Source of the DNA: Pseudomonadota bacterium
Lineage (GTDB): Bacteria; Pseudomonadota; Alphaproteobacteria; Rhodobacterales; Rhodobacteraceae
Direction: 5' to 3'
Length of the DNA: 64,000 nucleotides
Assembly: GCA_021845805.1 (NCBI GenBank)
Contig: JAJZVD010000003.1
Location: 1-64,000, forward strand
Shown piece by piece: positions 18,463 through 28,260 of the stretch (position 1 is its first letter; the number at the start of each line of letters is the position of its first letter). Below the pieces are notes generated by a model. The model saw nothing but the letters and a program-made list of their open reading frames with translations. It was not told the origin of the DNA and ran no database searches. The translations under genes were made by a program, and so were the position numbers.

Positions 18463-21400
18463 CTATTGCTCGGGCACCAGGATCTCGCGCTTGCCGACGT
18501 GGTTCGAGGCCGACACCAGCCCCTGTTCCTCCATCTGTTCCACCAGCCGGGCGGCCTTGTTGTAGCCGATCCCCAGCTTGCGCTGGATGTAGGAGGTCGA
18601 GCACTTGCGATCCTTCAGCACCACCGCAACCGCCTGATCGTACAGCGCATCGTCGCCATCGGCGTTGCCGCCAAGGCCCAGCACCATGTCGATGTCGTCG
18701 GCCTTGTCATCCTCGGGGCCATCGACCACGCCGGACTGGTAATCCGGAGGACCATAGCTCTTCAGATGGGTCACGACCTCTTCCACCTCTTCATCGCTGA
18801 CGAAGGGGCCGTGGACGCGGGTGATCCGGGCGCCGCCCGCCATGTAGAGCATGTCGCCCATGCCCAGAAGCTGTTCGGCCCCCTGCTCGCCCAGGATGGT
18901 GCGGCTGTCGATCTTCGAGGTCACCTGGAAGCTGATCCGGGTGGGGAAGTTCGCCTTGATCGTGCCGGTGATGACGTCGACCGAGGGGCGCTGGGTCGCC
19001 ATGATCAGGTGGATACCGCTTGCCCTGGCCATCTGCGCCAGACGCTGGATGCAGGCCTCAATCTCCTTGCCCGCCACCATCATCAGGTCGGCCATCTCGT
19101 CGACGATGACGACGATGTAGGGCAGCGACCTCGGCTCGAACTCCTCGGTCTCGAACACGGGATCGCCGGTATCCTCGTCAAAGCCCGTCTGGATCGTGCG
19201 GCGGAACAGCTCGCCCTTGGCCAGCGCCTCGCGGACGCGGCCGTTGTAGCCCTCGATGTTGCGCACGCCCATCTTGGACATCTTGCGGTAGCGTTCCTCC
19301 ATCTCGCCCACCACCCATTTCAGGGCCACGACGGCTTTCTTGGGGTCGGTCACGACAGGGGAAAGCAGATGCGGAATGCCGTCATAGACGGAAAGTTCCA
19401 GCATCTTGGGGTCGATCATGATCAGCCGGCATTCCTCGGGCGAAAGCTTGTAGAGCAGGCTCAGGATCATGGTGTTGATGGCCACCGACTTGCCCGAGCC
19501 GGTGGTGCCCGCGATCAGCAGGTGGGGCATCTTGGCCAGGTTGGCCACCACGGGTTCGCCCGCGATGTCCTTGCCCAGTGCCAGCGGCAGGCGCATGTTG
19601 CTGTCGCCGAAGTCGCGGGCCGAGAGGATCTCGCGCAGGACCACCTTCTCGCGGGTGGTGTTGGGCAGTTCGATCCCGATCACGCTGCGCCCCGGCACGG
19701 TGGAAACGCGCGCGGACAGGGCCGACATGCTGCGCGCGATGTCATCGGCCAGGCCGATCACCCGGCTGGCCTTCAGCCCCGGCGCCGGTTCCAGTTCGTA
19801 TTGCGTGACCACGGGGCCGGGGCGCACCGAGACGATCTCGCCCTTCACGCCATAGTCATCCAGCACGGATTCCAGCATCCGCGCGTTTTCTTCCAGCGCC
19901 TCGGCCGAGGGCGTGTGGCGCTTGATCTCGCCGGGGTTGGTCAGCAGACCCAGCGGCGGCGCCTCGTAGACCGGCGCGGTGTCCTCGAACATCAGGCGGG
20001 GCTGTGCCTCGGCCAGCGCCTGGCGCGACGGCTCGGCAGGCTTGCGCGCCACCGGCTGCACCACACGCTTCGGCTCGGGCGCGGCCAGGAAGCGGGACGG
20101 CTCGGGCGTGGCATAGCCCTGCGGCAGGTCATCGAGCGGGCTCAGCGCATCGAAGCCGTCCTCGGGCATCTCGTCATCGTCGGTCATCTCGATGAAGGGC
20201 GCGGGCCCCTTGGTCTGCGGAGGCTGGGTCGGCAGCGGCATCTCGGCCGCGCGGCGCGCGGTCAGGGGCGGTTCGGCCCGGCCCAGCGGCGGGGGCGGCG
20301 GAACCTCGGCCGCCTGGGGCGCCGCGGCCTGGGGCCGGGCCCGGAAGCGCGGCGCGGGTTCGGCCTGCGGCATGTGCATCGTCGCGGGCTCTTCGCGGGT
20401 GCGGGCGCTGATGGCGCGGGCGATGCGGGCGCGGATGCGGTCTTCGCTGGGCGCGGTGGCAAGGCCGTAATCCGGCATCGGCGGCTCCACCAGTTCCGGC
20501 GCGGGCTCGGGTGCGCGCTTCACAAGGCCGGGCATCCGGCTCAGGAACGAGCCGCGCGGCGCGGGCTGCGGCGCGGGGCGCGGGGGCGCCGCCATGCGGG
20601 GGGCGGTGACATGCGGCTCTGCCGGCGGGGCGTCGTAGCCCCAGCGGTCATCGACCGGGGCGCGCAGCGTGGCGCTGCGGGCCGAAAGCGGTGCGGGGCG
20701 CAGCCCCTCCATCATCGCGGGCTGGTCGGCTGCGGCCTCGGCCCGGCGGGCGCGCTGCATGTCCTGCACCCGTTGCGCGGCCTTCAACGACCCCGACGCC
20801 CCCATTTGCGCGGCCCTCAGCGTTCCGGCGGCACCGACGCGGGCGGCCTTGAAGCCCCCTTCGGCCCCGTGCCGGGCAAGGCGCAGCGCCATGTCATAGC
20901 TGCGGATCGTGCCGATCAGCAGGAAGCGGCCGATCACTGTCAGTTCGGCCCGGTCGAAGCCCAGCACGAAGGCCAGCATCGCCACGAAGGCCACCCCGGT
21001 CAGCACCGAGGCAAGTTTCAGCGACAGGCCGACGCCAAAGGGCATCATGCCCACAAGCGAGCCCAGCACCGTATCGCCGAACAGCCCGCCCAGCCCGAAG
21101 GCGTGCCCCCAGTCGGCCGAAGGGGTGTGGGTCGAGGCAAAGACCGAACCCATCGCCAGCGCGATCGGAACGAAGATCACCCGGTTCACCGCGCGATCCT
21201 CGCCGCGGTGGGTGACCAGACGGATGCCCCAGGCCAGGAAGGCCAGCGGAATCCCCCAGGCGCCGCGCCCCGCGATGACGATCAGCGGCGAGGCGATGGC
21301 CGCCCCCAGACGCCCCAGAAGGTTCTGCACCGGGCCATGCGTATCGGTCATCCAGCCCGGATCGGTGGGCGAGAACGACCCCAGCATCATCGCGGCCAGA

Positions 21401-21513
21401 ATGCCCGCGCCGATCAGCACCAGCCCCAGCAATTCCTTGCCGCGGCGTTCCAGAACGGCCTGGACGTTCTGATCCAGAAGGGGATCGCGCTGCCTGATCT
21501 GATAGGATGCCAT
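18463..21513 (-). CDS. ftsK: DNA translocase FtsK
   Basis: FtsK links division to chromosome segregation by pumping DNA toward the dif site at the septum. The 1016-residue protein has several N-terminal membrane segments (residues about 30-215). A long Pro/Ala-rich low-complexity linker follows (about 235-500). The motor has Walker [12 protein letters not shown] near residue 668 and Walker [13 protein letters not shown] near 800. A C-terminal winged-helix gamma domain holds [20 protein letters not shown]. It starts 9 bases after the dapC-like gene on the same strand, so the two are probably cotranscribed. Confidence 0.97.
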   Translation of the reverse strand: MASYQIRQRDPLLDQNVQAVLERRGKELLGLVLIGAGILAAMMLGSFSPTDPGWMTDTHGPVQNLLGRLGAAIASPLIVIAGRGAWGIPLAFLAWGIRLVTHRGEDRAVNRVIFVPIALAMGSVFASTHTPSADWGHAFGLGGLFGDTVLGSLVGMMPFGVGLSLKLASVLTGVAFVAMLAFVLGFDRAELTVIGRFLLIGTIRSYDMALRLARHGAEGGFKAARVGAAGTLRAAQMGASGSLKAAQRVQDMQRARRAEAAADQPAMMEGLRPAPLSARSATLRAPVDDRWGYDAPPAEPHVTAPRMAAPPRPAPQPAPRGSFLSRMPGLVKRAPEPAPELVEPPMPDYGLATAPSEDRIRARIARAISARTREEPATMHMPQAEPAPRFRARPQAAAPQAAEVPPPPPLGRAEPPLTARRAAEMPLPTQPPQTKGPAPFIEMTDDDEMPEDGFDALSPLDDLPQGYATPEPSRFLAAPEPKRVVQPVARKPAEPSRQALAEAQPRLMFEDTAPVYEAPPLGLLTNPGEIKRHTPSAEALEENARMLESVLDDYGVKGEIVSVRPGPVVTQYELEPAPGLKASRVIGLADDIARSMSALSARVSTVPGRSVIGIELPNTTREKVVLREILSARDFGDSNMRLPLALGKDIAGEPVVANLAKMPHLLIAGTTGSGKSVAINTMILSLLYKLSPEECRLIMIDPKMLELSVYDGIPHLLSPVVTDPKKAVVALKWVVGEMEERYRKMSKMGVRNIEGYNGRVREALAKGELFRRTIQTGFDEDTGDPVFETEEFEPRSLPYIVVIVDEMADLMMVAGKEIEACIQRLAQMARASGIHLIMATQRPSVDVITGTIKANFPTRISFQVTSKIDSRTILGEQGAEQLLGMGDMLYMAGGARITRVHGPFVSDEEVEEVVTHLKSYGPPDYQSGVVDGPEDDKADDIDMVLGLGGNADGDDALYDQAVAVVLKDRKCSTSYIQRKLGIGYNKAARLVEQMEEQGLVSASNHVGKREILVPEQ

Positions 21514-21522
21514 GCCTCTTCC

Positions 21523-22728
21523 TCACCGATAAAGGCAGTCGCGGAGCCGGATCAGCCCGCGCTGCATGTCGTCTTTGGGGGCCACCATCGCCACGCGGAT
21601 GTAGCCCTTGCCCGGATTGTCACCCATCGCCTCGCGGCTGAGGTAGGCGCCCGGAAGCACCCGCACCCCGGTTTCGCGCCAGAGCCGCAGCGCCGCGGCC
21701 TCGCCGTCCTCGACCGGAAGCCACAGGAAAAAGCCGCCCTGCGGCGCCTGATAGCCCTGCACGCCGCGGAAGACCTCGTCCGCGATGCGGAACTTCTCGT
21801 GATAGAGCGCGCGGTTCGCCTCGACATGCGCCTCGTCGGCCCAGGCGCGCTCGGCCACCTTCTGAAGGGGCAGCGGCAGGGGGGCGCCTGCGTAGTTGCG
21901 CAACTGCTTGATCGCCGCCATTCCGCGCGGCCCGCCCGCAACAAAGCCCGACCGGAGCCCCGGAAGGTTCGACCGCTTCGAGAGCGAGTGGAACACGAAG
22001 ACCCGTTCGGGGTCGGCGCCAAGCTCGGCGGCCACCTGAAGCGCGCCGGGCGGGGGCACATCGCGCCAGATCTCGGAATAGCACTCGTCGGCGAAGATCA
22101 CGAAGTCATGCGCCTCGGCCAGCCGGATCAACTCGGCCAGGTACTCGCGCGAGGCGACAGCCCCCTGCGGGTTCGAGGGCGAGCAGAGATAGGCCACGGC
22201 CACACGGTCCAGCACATCCTTCGGCAGGCGCGCGTAATCGGGCAGGAAGCCGGTCGCCGCGGTGGCGGGCACATAGACGGGCTCGGCGCCCACCGTCATC
22301 GCGGCCACGGCATAGACCTGGTAGAACGGGTTCGGCGTCAGCACCACGGGGCGGGCGCCGTTCTTGCGTTCGGGGCAGAGGGCGATCAGGGCGTTGAAGA
22401 GCCCCTCGCGCGTGCCGTTCAGCGCCATGACCTGGCGCGCGGGGTCCAGCGCCACGCCATAGCGGCGGTTCAGCCATGCGGCGATGTTGGCCAGCAGATC
22501 GGGCGTGCCGTCGTTCGGCGGGTACTTGCCGAAGCCCGCCACATGGGCGGCCAGCACCTCGGCCACGAAGCCGGGCGGGGCGTGCTGCGGCTCGCCGATG
22601 GTCATCGAAATCACCTCGCCGCCCGCCGGATGATGATCCAGCAGGCCGCGCAGGCGCGGGAATGCGTATTCTGGCAGGTCCGAAAACCGCTCGGGAAGAT
22701 CCATTGGCTGCCTCAGTTCCGGGGTCAT
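21523..22728 (-). CDS. dapC: Class I/II aminotransferase, probable succinyldiaminopimelate transaminase (DapC)
   Basis: The 401-residue PLP enzyme has the Schiff-base lysine in FHSLSKRSNLPGLRSGFVAGG (Lys251). It also has NPFYQVYAVAAMTVGAEPVY and YLCSPSNPQG. These segments resemble the DapC group, which makes N-succinyl-diaminopimelate for lysine and peptidoglycan synthesis. Other class I aminotransferases cannot be excluded. I chose the ATG at 22728 (MTPELRQPMDLPERF); a second in-frame ATG lies eight codons on. It is followed by ftsK after 9 bases, consistent with a cell-wall/division operon. The amidase gene lies 74 bases upstream. Confidence 0.8.
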   Translation of the reverse strand: MTPELRQPMDLPERFSDLPEYAFPRLRGLLDHHPAGGEVISMTIGEPQHAPPGFVAEVLAAHVAGFGKYPPNDGTPDLLANIAAWLNRRYGVALDPARQVMALNGTREGLFNALIALCPERKNGARPVVLTPNPFYQVYAVAAMTVGAEPVYVPATAATGFLPDYARLPKDVLDRVAVAYLCSPSNPQGAVASREYLAELIRLAEAHDFVIFADECYSEIWRDVPPPGALQVAAELGADPERVFVFHSLSKRSNLPGLRSGFVAGGPRGMAAIKQLRNYAGAPLPLPLQKVAERAWADEAHVEANRALYHEKFRIADEVFRGVQGYQAPQGGFFLWLPVEDGEAAALRLWRETGVRVLPGAYLSREAMGDNPGKGYIRVAMVAPKDDMQRGLIRLRDCLYR

Positions 22729-22802
22729 CTCGCCCCGTTCGCGGGAACGATACCGCCCAAATCCGGCGTGGTCCAGAAAAACGCTGACCCGTCCGCCGCT
22801 TG

Positions 22803-24158
22803 TCAGACCGGTATGTGGCTTTTCCGCCGGAACCCGATGGCAGCCTCGGCCGCCGCACCCAGCCGCAGAAGGCGTTCCTCGGCCCCCGGCAGCCCCATCA
22901 GGCTGATCCCGGCCGAGGGGGTGCCGGTGGGCAGGGTCAGCGCGCACAGGCCCAGAAGGTTGCCGATGCGGGTGTTGCGCAGCGCCAGCAGGTTTTCCGA
23001 AACGTAATAGGCCGGGTCGGTCATCAGCCGGTCGGCCTTGGGCGGCAGGATCGGCGAGGTGGGCAGGATCACCGCGTCATAGCCCGCCACCCGCGCCGCC
23101 CAGATCGCGCGCAGCTCGCGCAGCCGGCGCCAGGCGGCGATGTGGTCGGCCGCCGAAATCGCGGCGCCGCTTTCGAACCGTTCACGGATGCGGTCGAACA
23201 TCTTCTGCGGCGCGGCCTCGATGGCGGGGCGCCAGATCGCCCAGGCCTCGGCGTTGAAGGTGGGGGCGGCCAGCGTCAGCGCCTCTGCCACCTCGGGGGC
23301 GGGGCGGGGTTCCACCACGGCGCCCGCGGCCTGCAGCGCGGCTACCGCATCCTCGAACCCCTGGCGGGGCGCGGCGCGCAGGTCGTCCTGCGCCACGGTC
23401 TCCAGCAGCATAAGCCGCGCGCCCTTCAGCGTCGCACCGCCGAGGTCGGCGGGTTTGCCCCCTTCCAGCAGCGCCAGCAGCAGCGCCGCATCCTCGACGC
23501 TGCGGGTCAGCGGGCCCACGGTGTCATAGCTTTCCACCAGCGGCACCACACCGTCCAGCGACAGCCGCCCATGCGTGGTCTTCAGCCCCACAAGGTCGTT
23601 CCAGGCCGCCGGAATGCGTACCGACCCGCCGGTATCCGAACCGATCGCGGCCGGGGCCAGCCCGAAGGCCACCGAGGCCGCCGCCCCCGACGACGATCCC
23701 CCCGCCACCGCGGCCGGATCGTTCACGCAGGGCGGCGTCGCCGTCACCGGGTTCAGCCCCAGCCCGGAAAAGGCAAGTTCCGACATATGCGTCTTGCCGA
23801 GGCACACCAGTCCTGCAGCCGTGGCATTGCGCAGCACGCGCGCATCGCGCGCGGGCACCCGCCCCGCCAGCAGGGCCGACCCCGCGGCGGTTTCCACCCC
23901 GGCAGTATCGAACAGGTCCTTCCAGCTCAGCGGCACGCCATCCAGCGGCCCGCGCCGCAGCCCGGCCTTGGCCCGGTCATGCGCGGCGACGGCCTCGGCC
24001 AGGGCGCGGCTTTCGGTCGCGCGGGCGTAGATGCGCGCCCCCAGCGGGTGCGCGCGCATCGCGTCAAGGTAGGCTTCGGCCAGCGTTACGGGGCTGACCT
24101 TGCCCCCGCCGATCGCGCGCCCAAGCTCTGCCGCCGTGTTCCACAGCCAATCCGCCAT
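22803..24158 (-). CDS. Amidase-signature family amidase
   Basis: The 451-residue protein has the Ser-cisSer-Lys triad of the amidase signature family. The lysine is in PLSWKDLFD (Lys80), the serine cluster in AGGSSSGAAAS (155-157), and the nucleophile in GSDTGGSVRIPA (Ser179). GatA homologues share this fold, but no gatB or gatC is nearby and the length is slightly short, so a general amidase is preferred. The ATG at 24158 follows a G-rich stretch. It may head the transcript that continues into dapC, ftsK and lolA. It is divergent from the UbiH-type gene. Confidence 0.87.
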   Translation of the reverse strand: MADWLWNTAAELGRAIGGGKVSPVTLAEAYLDAMRAHPLGARIYARATESRALAEAVAAHDRAKAGLRRGPLDGVPLSWKDLFDTAGVETAAGSALLAGRVPARDARVLRNATAAGLVCLGKTHMSELAFSGLGLNPVTATPPCVNDPAAVAGGSSSGAAASVAFGLAPAAIGSDTGGSVRIPAAWNDLVGLKTTHGRLSLDGVVPLVESYDTVGPLTRSVEDAALLLALLEGGKPADLGGATLKGARLMLLETVAQDDLRAAPRQGFEDAVAALQAAGAVVEPRPAPEVAEALTLAAPTFNAEAWAIWRPAIEAAPQKMFDRIRERFESGAAISAADHIAAWRRLRELRAIWAARVAGYDAVILPTSPILPPKADRLMTDPAYYVSENLLALRNTRIGNLLGLCALTLPTGTPSAGISLMGLPGAEERLLRLGAAAEAAIGFRRKSHIPV

Positions 24159-24239
24159 TGCCGCCCCCCGTGATTTGCGCGGAGCGTAGCGGCACCGCAA
24201 CGCATGGACAATCCCGCCGCAGGGCCCATATTGCGCGCC

Positions 24240-25466
24240 ATGACAACCGATTGCGACGTGCTCATCATTGGCGGCGGGCTGAACGGGCCCGCCCTGGCGC
24301 TCGCCCTGGCGCAGGGGGGGCTTTCCGTCACCGTGGTCGACGCCCTGGCCGAAGCCGCGCGGGTCGACGAGGATTTCGACGGCCGCGCCTATGCCTTGGC
24401 GCTGGCCTCGCAACGGCTGTTGCAGGCGACCGGGGTGTGGCCTGCCGTAGCCGACAAGGCGCAGCCGATCCTGGGCATCCGGGCCTCGGATGGCCGGGTG
24501 GGTGCGGCGCCTTCGCCTTTCTTCCTCGACTTCGCGCATGGCGAGCTGGAGGAAGGCCCGATGGGCTTCATGCTGGAAGACCGCCACCTGCGCCGCGCCT
24601 TCCTGGCGGCCATGGCAGCCACGCCGGGGATCACCCAGATCTCAGGCGAGACGGTGGTGGCGCAGGCCGCGGGGCCCGCGGGCGCCACGGTCACGCTGGC
24701 TTCGGGGCGGGTGCTGTCGGCGCGGCTTCTGGTGGGCTGCGACGGCCGCGCCAGCGGCACCGCGCGGCGCGCCGGCATCGGCCGCACCGGCTGGCGTTAC
24801 GGCCAGACCGCGCTGGTCTGCGCCATCGGCCATGAAAAGCCGCACAACGGGCTGGCCCAGCAGGTCTTCACCCCCGCGGGCCCGCTGGCGATCCTGCCGC
24901 TGAAGGGCAACCGCAGCGCGATCGTCTGGAGCGAGCGCGAGGCGACCGCGCGCGCCATCCAGGCGCTGGACGATGCGGGCTATCTGGCGGCGCTGCACGA
25001 ACGGGTGGGCGATTACCTGGGCGCGCTGACGCTGGAAGGCAAGCGGTTCACCTATCCGCTGACCCTGACGCTGGCCAACAGCTTTGTCGCCGACCGCGTG
25101 GCGCTGGTGGGCGATGCGGCGCATGGGGTGCACCCGATCGCCGGGCAGGGCCTGAACCTTGGCCTGCGCGACGTGGGCGCCCTGGCCGAAGTGACCATCG
25201 AGGCCGTGCGGCGGGGGGAGGACATCGGCAGCCTGACGGTGCTGGACCGCTATCAGGTCTGGCGGCGGTTCGATTCCACCCTGCTGGCGCTGGGCATGGA
25301 TACGGTCAACCGGCTGTTTTCCAACGACAACCCCGTCCTGCGCGCGGGCCGCGACCTGGGTCTTGGGCTGGTCAATGCCATGCCCGGCCTGCGCCGCCGC
25401 TTCATCCGCGAGGCGGCGGGCCTGTCGGGCGACCTGCCACGCCTGTTGCAGGGCCGGGCGATCTGA
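24240..25466 (+). CDS. UbiH/Coq6-family FAD-dependent hydroxylase
   Basis: The 408-residue flavoprotein begins with the dinucleotide-binding motif DVLIIGGGLNGPALALAL. It carries the family signature VGDAAHGVHPIAGQGLNLGLRDV near the C-terminal third, plus the middle GCDGRASGTAR segment. Relatives hydroxylate the ubiquinone ring (UbiH, UbiI, UbiF), and this genome needs such enzymes for quinone synthesis, but the exact ring position cannot be read. The start at 24240 is chosen over 24204 by homology of the N-terminus; neither has a strong ribosome site. It is convergent with the Trm112-like gene. Confidence 0.88.
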   Translation: MTTDCDVLIIGGGLNGPALALALAQGGLSVTVVDALAEAARVDEDFDGRAYALALASQRLLQATGVWPAVADKAQPILGIRASDGRVGAAPSPFFLDFAHGELEEGPMGFMLEDRHLRRAFLAAMAATPGITQISGETVVAQAAGPAGATVTLASGRVLSARLLVGCDGRASGTARRAGIGRTGWRYGQTALVCAIGHEKPHNGLAQQVFTPAGPLAILPLKGNRSAIVWSEREATARAIQALDDAGYLAALHERVGDYLGALTLEGKRFTYPLTLTLANSFVADRVALVGDAAHGVHPIAGQGLNLGLRDVGALAEVTIEAVRRGEDIGSLTVLDRYQVWRRFDSTLLALGMDTVNRLFSNDNPVLRAGRDLGLGLVNAMPGLRRRFIREAAGLSGDLPRLLQGRAI

Positions 25467-25503
25467 TCCGCCCTGCCCCGCCCCTGCCCCGCGCGGGCGC
25501 GCC

Positions 25504-25698
25504 CTATTCGATCGGGCGCGCCTCGTTCACCAGCATGATCGGGATGCCGCCGCGGATCGGGAAGGCCAGCTTTGCCTGCTTCGACACCAGCTCCTGCCGC
25601 TCGGGGTCGTAGCTCAGCGCGCCCTGGGTCAGCGGGCAGACCAGCGCCTCGAGCATGCGGCGGTCGAACAGGGGGTCGGGCGCGGAGCCTTCGGTCAT
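25504..25698 (-). CDS. Trm112/YcaR-family small protein
   Basis: This 64-residue protein has the Trm112-like layout: [21 protein letters not shown], then [27 protein letters not shown]. In other organisms Trm112 proteins activate methyltransferases; bacterial YcaR-like proteins are mostly uncharacterised. Only the first of the usual cysteines is evident (VCPLTQG), so zinc binding may be lost. Its ATG at 25698 overlaps the LON-domain gene stop by 4 bases (ATGA), indicating translational coupling in the cnoX-LON-Trm112 run. Confidence 0.85.
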   Translation of the reverse strand: MTEGSAPDPLFDRRMLEALVCPLTQGALSYDPERQELVSKQAKLAFPIRGGIPIMLVNEARPIE

Positions 25699-26345
25699 TG
25701 CATCGTTTCCTCGGATGAACCGCCACGCAGGGCGAATTCGAACAGCGTCACCAGTGTTTCGCGCCGGGTGGTCAGCGTCGGCGCCTCGAGCAGGGCCTGG
25801 CGATCCTCGGGCACGAAGGGGCAAAGCATCGAGAGGGAGTTTATCAGCAGCTCTTCCTCGGCTTCCTTCAGGCTGCCCCAGTCGGTCGACAGTTTCATGG
25901 CGGCGAAGTAGCGACCCAGGAGCCCGAAGAAGGGCGCGCGGCAGAAGCCGGGATCGGTTTCCGCAGGGCCAGTGTCACGCCCGAACCCGGCCCAGTCGAC
26001 CTCGGCGCGCCGGTAGGGGGTAAAGCCCGGCACCTCCTTCAGCAGGCGGAACCGCGAGACCCCGGTCAGGGTAATCATGTACCGCCCGTCCTCGGTTTCC
26101 GAAAACGCGGTGACGCGCCCGGCGCAGCCGATGGCGTGCAGCCGTTTTTCGCCGGACCCCGGCACCTCGCGCGGCTGGATCATGCCGATCACCCGCTCGC
26201 GGGTTTTCAGCACGTCTTCCAGCATCGTAAGGTAGCGCGGCTCGAACAGATGCAGGGGAAGACGGGCGCGCGGCAGCAGCAACGCGCCCGGAAGCGGGAA
26301 GATCGGGATGACGCCGGGAAGATCGGGGCTCTTGTTCATGCCCAT
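25695..26345 (-). CDS. LON N-terminal substrate-binding domain protein
   Basis: The 216-residue protein is a stand-alone LON_substr_bdg domain: [31 protein letters not shown], then [30 protein letters not shown]. It has no AAA+ ATPase and no protease Ser/Lys dyad, so it is not a protease. Such proteins are common in alphaproteobacteria, and their function is not established. It lies between the thioredoxin-TPR gene (upstream, 21 bases) and the Trm112-like gene (4-base overlap). This suggests a protein-quality-control cluster, though that is inferred from company only. Confidence 0.88.
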   Translation of the reverse strand: MGMNKSPDLPGVIPIFPLPGALLLPRARLPLHLFEPRYLTMLEDVLKTRERVIGMIQPREVPGSGEKRLHAIGCAGRVTAFSETEDGRYMITLTGVSRFRLLKEVPGFTPYRRAEVDWAGFGRDTGPAETDPGFCRAPFFGLLGRYFAAMKLSTDWGSLKEAEEELLINSLSMLCPFVPEDRQALLEAPTLTTRRETLVTLFEFALRGGSSEETMQ

Positions 26346-26366
26346 GACCTAGGCCGCATCCCGGCC

Positions 26367-27275
26367 TCAGGCAAATATCATTGACGAGAGCCGCCGCCGC
26401 CCCTTCAGCACGATGGGGTCTTGCGGTTTCAACGTGTCAAAGATCTTCATCAGCTGCGCACGGGCGGCACCGTCGTTCCAGTCCCGGTCCCGGCGGAAAA
26501 GCTCCAGCAGCTCGTCCACCGCGGCGTCCACCTGCCCGTTCGCGTGCAGCGCGGTGGCCAGATCGAAGCGCGCCTGATGGTTGGCCGGGTCGGCGGCCAG
26601 GGCTGCGCGCAACTGGTCGACCGGGCCCGCGCTGGCGGCCTGCCGGGCCAGATCCAGCGCGGCGCGGGCGGCTTCCAGTTCCTTCGCGCCGGTCATGGCG
26701 GCCGGGGCGGCGTTCAGCAAGGCCTCGGCCTGGTCAAGGTTGTCCAGCGCCAGATGCGCGCGCACCATCCCGCCATAGGCGGCGGCATTGGCGGGGTCTT
26801 CCTCGAGGATGGCGGCGAAGGTCTCGGCCGCGTCCACCGCAGCCCCTTCGGCCAGCATCTGTTCGGCCGCGGCCAGCGCATCGGCCAGCCCGCCGTCGCC
26901 CGCCATCTCGCTCAGCTTCTCGACGAACCGCGTCACTTCAGAGCCCGGCAGCGCGCCCTGGAACCCATCGACAGGCTTGCCGTCGAAGAAGGCGTAGACC
27001 GTGGGGATCGACTGGATGCGCAACTGCCCGGCGATACCGGGGTTTTCATCGACGTTGATCTTGACCATGCGGACCTTGCCGCCCGCGGCCGCGACCGCGC
27101 TTTCCAGCGCCGGGCCAAGCTGGCGGCAGGGGCCGCACCAGGGCGCCCAGAAGTCGACGATCACCGGCACCTCTTTCGAGGCGTCGATCACGTCGGCCAT
27201 GAAGGTCATGTCTGACCCTTCCTTCACCAGCGCGCCGCCCGGCGCATCCTTCGGCTTGGTGTTCAGTTCGAGCAT
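26367..27275 (-). CDS. cnoX: Thioredoxin-TPR chaperedoxin (CnoX/YbbN-like)
   Basis: The 302-residue protein has an N-terminal thioredoxin fold with the active site WAPWCGPCRQ (Cys47 and Cys50) and SIPTVYAFFDG. A C-terminal region of TPR-like helices follows (about 130-302), as in CnoX/YbbN. CnoX protects substrates from oxidative aggregation and hands them to chaperones. E. coli CnoX has lost the CXXC pair, while this one keeps CGPC and may be redox-active, as reported for Caulobacter CnoX. The ATG at 27275 follows GGGAGAAC. It leads the run with the LON-domain and Trm112-like genes. Confidence 0.9.
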   Translation of the reverse strand: MLELNTKPKDAPGGALVKEGSDMTFMADVIDASKEVPVIVDFWAPWCGPCRQLGPALESAVAAAGGKVRMVKINVDENPGIAGQLRIQSIPTVYAFFDGKPVDGFQGALPGSEVTRFVEKLSEMAGDGGLADALAAAEQMLAEGAAVDAAETFAAILEEDPANAAAYGGMVRAHLALDNLDQAEALLNAAPAAMTGAKELEAARAALDLARQAASAGPVDQLRAALAADPANHQARFDLATALHANGQVDAAVDELLELFRRDRDWNDGAARAQLMKIFDTLKPQDPIVLKGRRRLSSMIFA

Positions 27276-27351
27276 GTCGTTCTCCCGGGGAAGACGTCGG
27301 TTTGCGCCCTATATGTGCCGCCTGCCCGCGGCTGTGAAGGGGGCGCGGCGA

Positions 27352-28140
27352 TCAGAGATCGAAGGTCGCGAACACCGGGGCGTGGTCGCTGGGCTGATCC
27401 CAGCCGCGGGCGGCGCGCAGGATGCGGCTGCCATGCGCGGCACCGGCAATGTCGGCCGTGGCCCAGATGTGATCCAGACGGCGGCCCTTGTCGGCGGCGT
27501 CCCAGTCGGCCGCGCGATAGGACCACCAGCTGTACAGCCGCCCCGAGGGGATGTCGGCGCGCGTCACGTCCACCCACCGGCCCGCCTCGCGCACGGCCTC
27601 GAAATGCTCGACCTCGACGGGGGTATGGCTGACGATCTTCAGCAGCGCCTTGTGGTTCCACACGTCATCCTCGCGCGGGGCGATGTTCAGATCGCCCACC
27701 AGGATCGCGCGGGCGGGGGCCTCGGCGCGGAAGCGGTCGCGCATCTCGGCCAGCACGTCAAGCTTCTGGCCGAACTTCTCGTTCTCGGCCCGGTCGGGAA
27801 TGTCGCCGCCCGCGGGGACGTAGTAGTTGTGGATCGTCACCCCGTTTTCCAGCCGCGCCGCCACATGCCGGGCGTGGCCCATGCCGATCAGGTCGTGCCC
27901 GCCCGCATCTTCCAGCGGCAGCTTCGACAGGATGGCGACGCCGTTGTAACCCTTCTGCCCGCGGGCCACGACATGGGCGTAACCCAGGGCGCGGAACTGC
28001 TCCATCGGGAACTTCTCGACCGGGGTCTTGCATTCCTGAAGGCAAAGGACATCGGGCACCTCTTCCGACATGAGCCGGGCCACCAGCGCCTCGCGCAGGC
28101 GGACGGAGTTGATGTTCCAGGTGGCAAGCGTGAAGGGCAT
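27352..28140 (-). CDS. xth: Exodeoxyribonuclease III
   Basis: The 262-residue enzyme is an AP endonuclease/3'-5' exonuclease acting in base-excision repair. It shows the family motifs LATWNINSVRLR, the metal-binding glutamate in LCLQECKT, GYNGVAILSK, VGDLNIAPREDDVW and the C-terminal catalytic histidine in PSDHAPVFATFDL. The ATG at 28140 has GGAG upstream; the frame extends to 28245 but without family similarity. It is transcribed divergently from the MFS gene and lies upstream of cnoX on the same strand. Confidence 0.93.
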   Translation of the reverse strand: MPFTLATWNINSVRLREALVARLMSEEVPDVLCLQECKTPVEKFPMEQFRALGYAHVVARGQKGYNGVAILSKLPLEDAGGHDLIGMGHARHVAARLENGVTIHNYYVPAGGDIPDRAENEKFGQKLDVLAEMRDRFRAEAPARAILVGDLNIAPREDDVWNHKALLKIVSHTPVEVEHFEAVREAGRWVDVTRADIPSGRLYSWWSYRAADWDAADKGRRLDHIWATADIAGAAHGSRILRAARGWDQPSDHAPVFATFDL

Positions 28141-28260
28141 GGGCGTCTCCTTTCCGGCCTTTCCAGCACAAATGTCCCAGACGATCCAGAGCCGACGGGG
28201 CACCGAATTGACTTTGCCGCCGAAAGGCCGGAGCGTCCGCGGCAAGCACGAGGAACCCGC

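Noticed and set aside
18466..23007. Very long plus-strand open frame (1513 codons) opposite ftsK and the aminotransferase gene
   Set aside because: It is antisense to ftsK, whose domains are unmistakable. Its translation is rich in His, Arg, Gln and Gly with no domain, typical of antisense frames in high-GC DNA.
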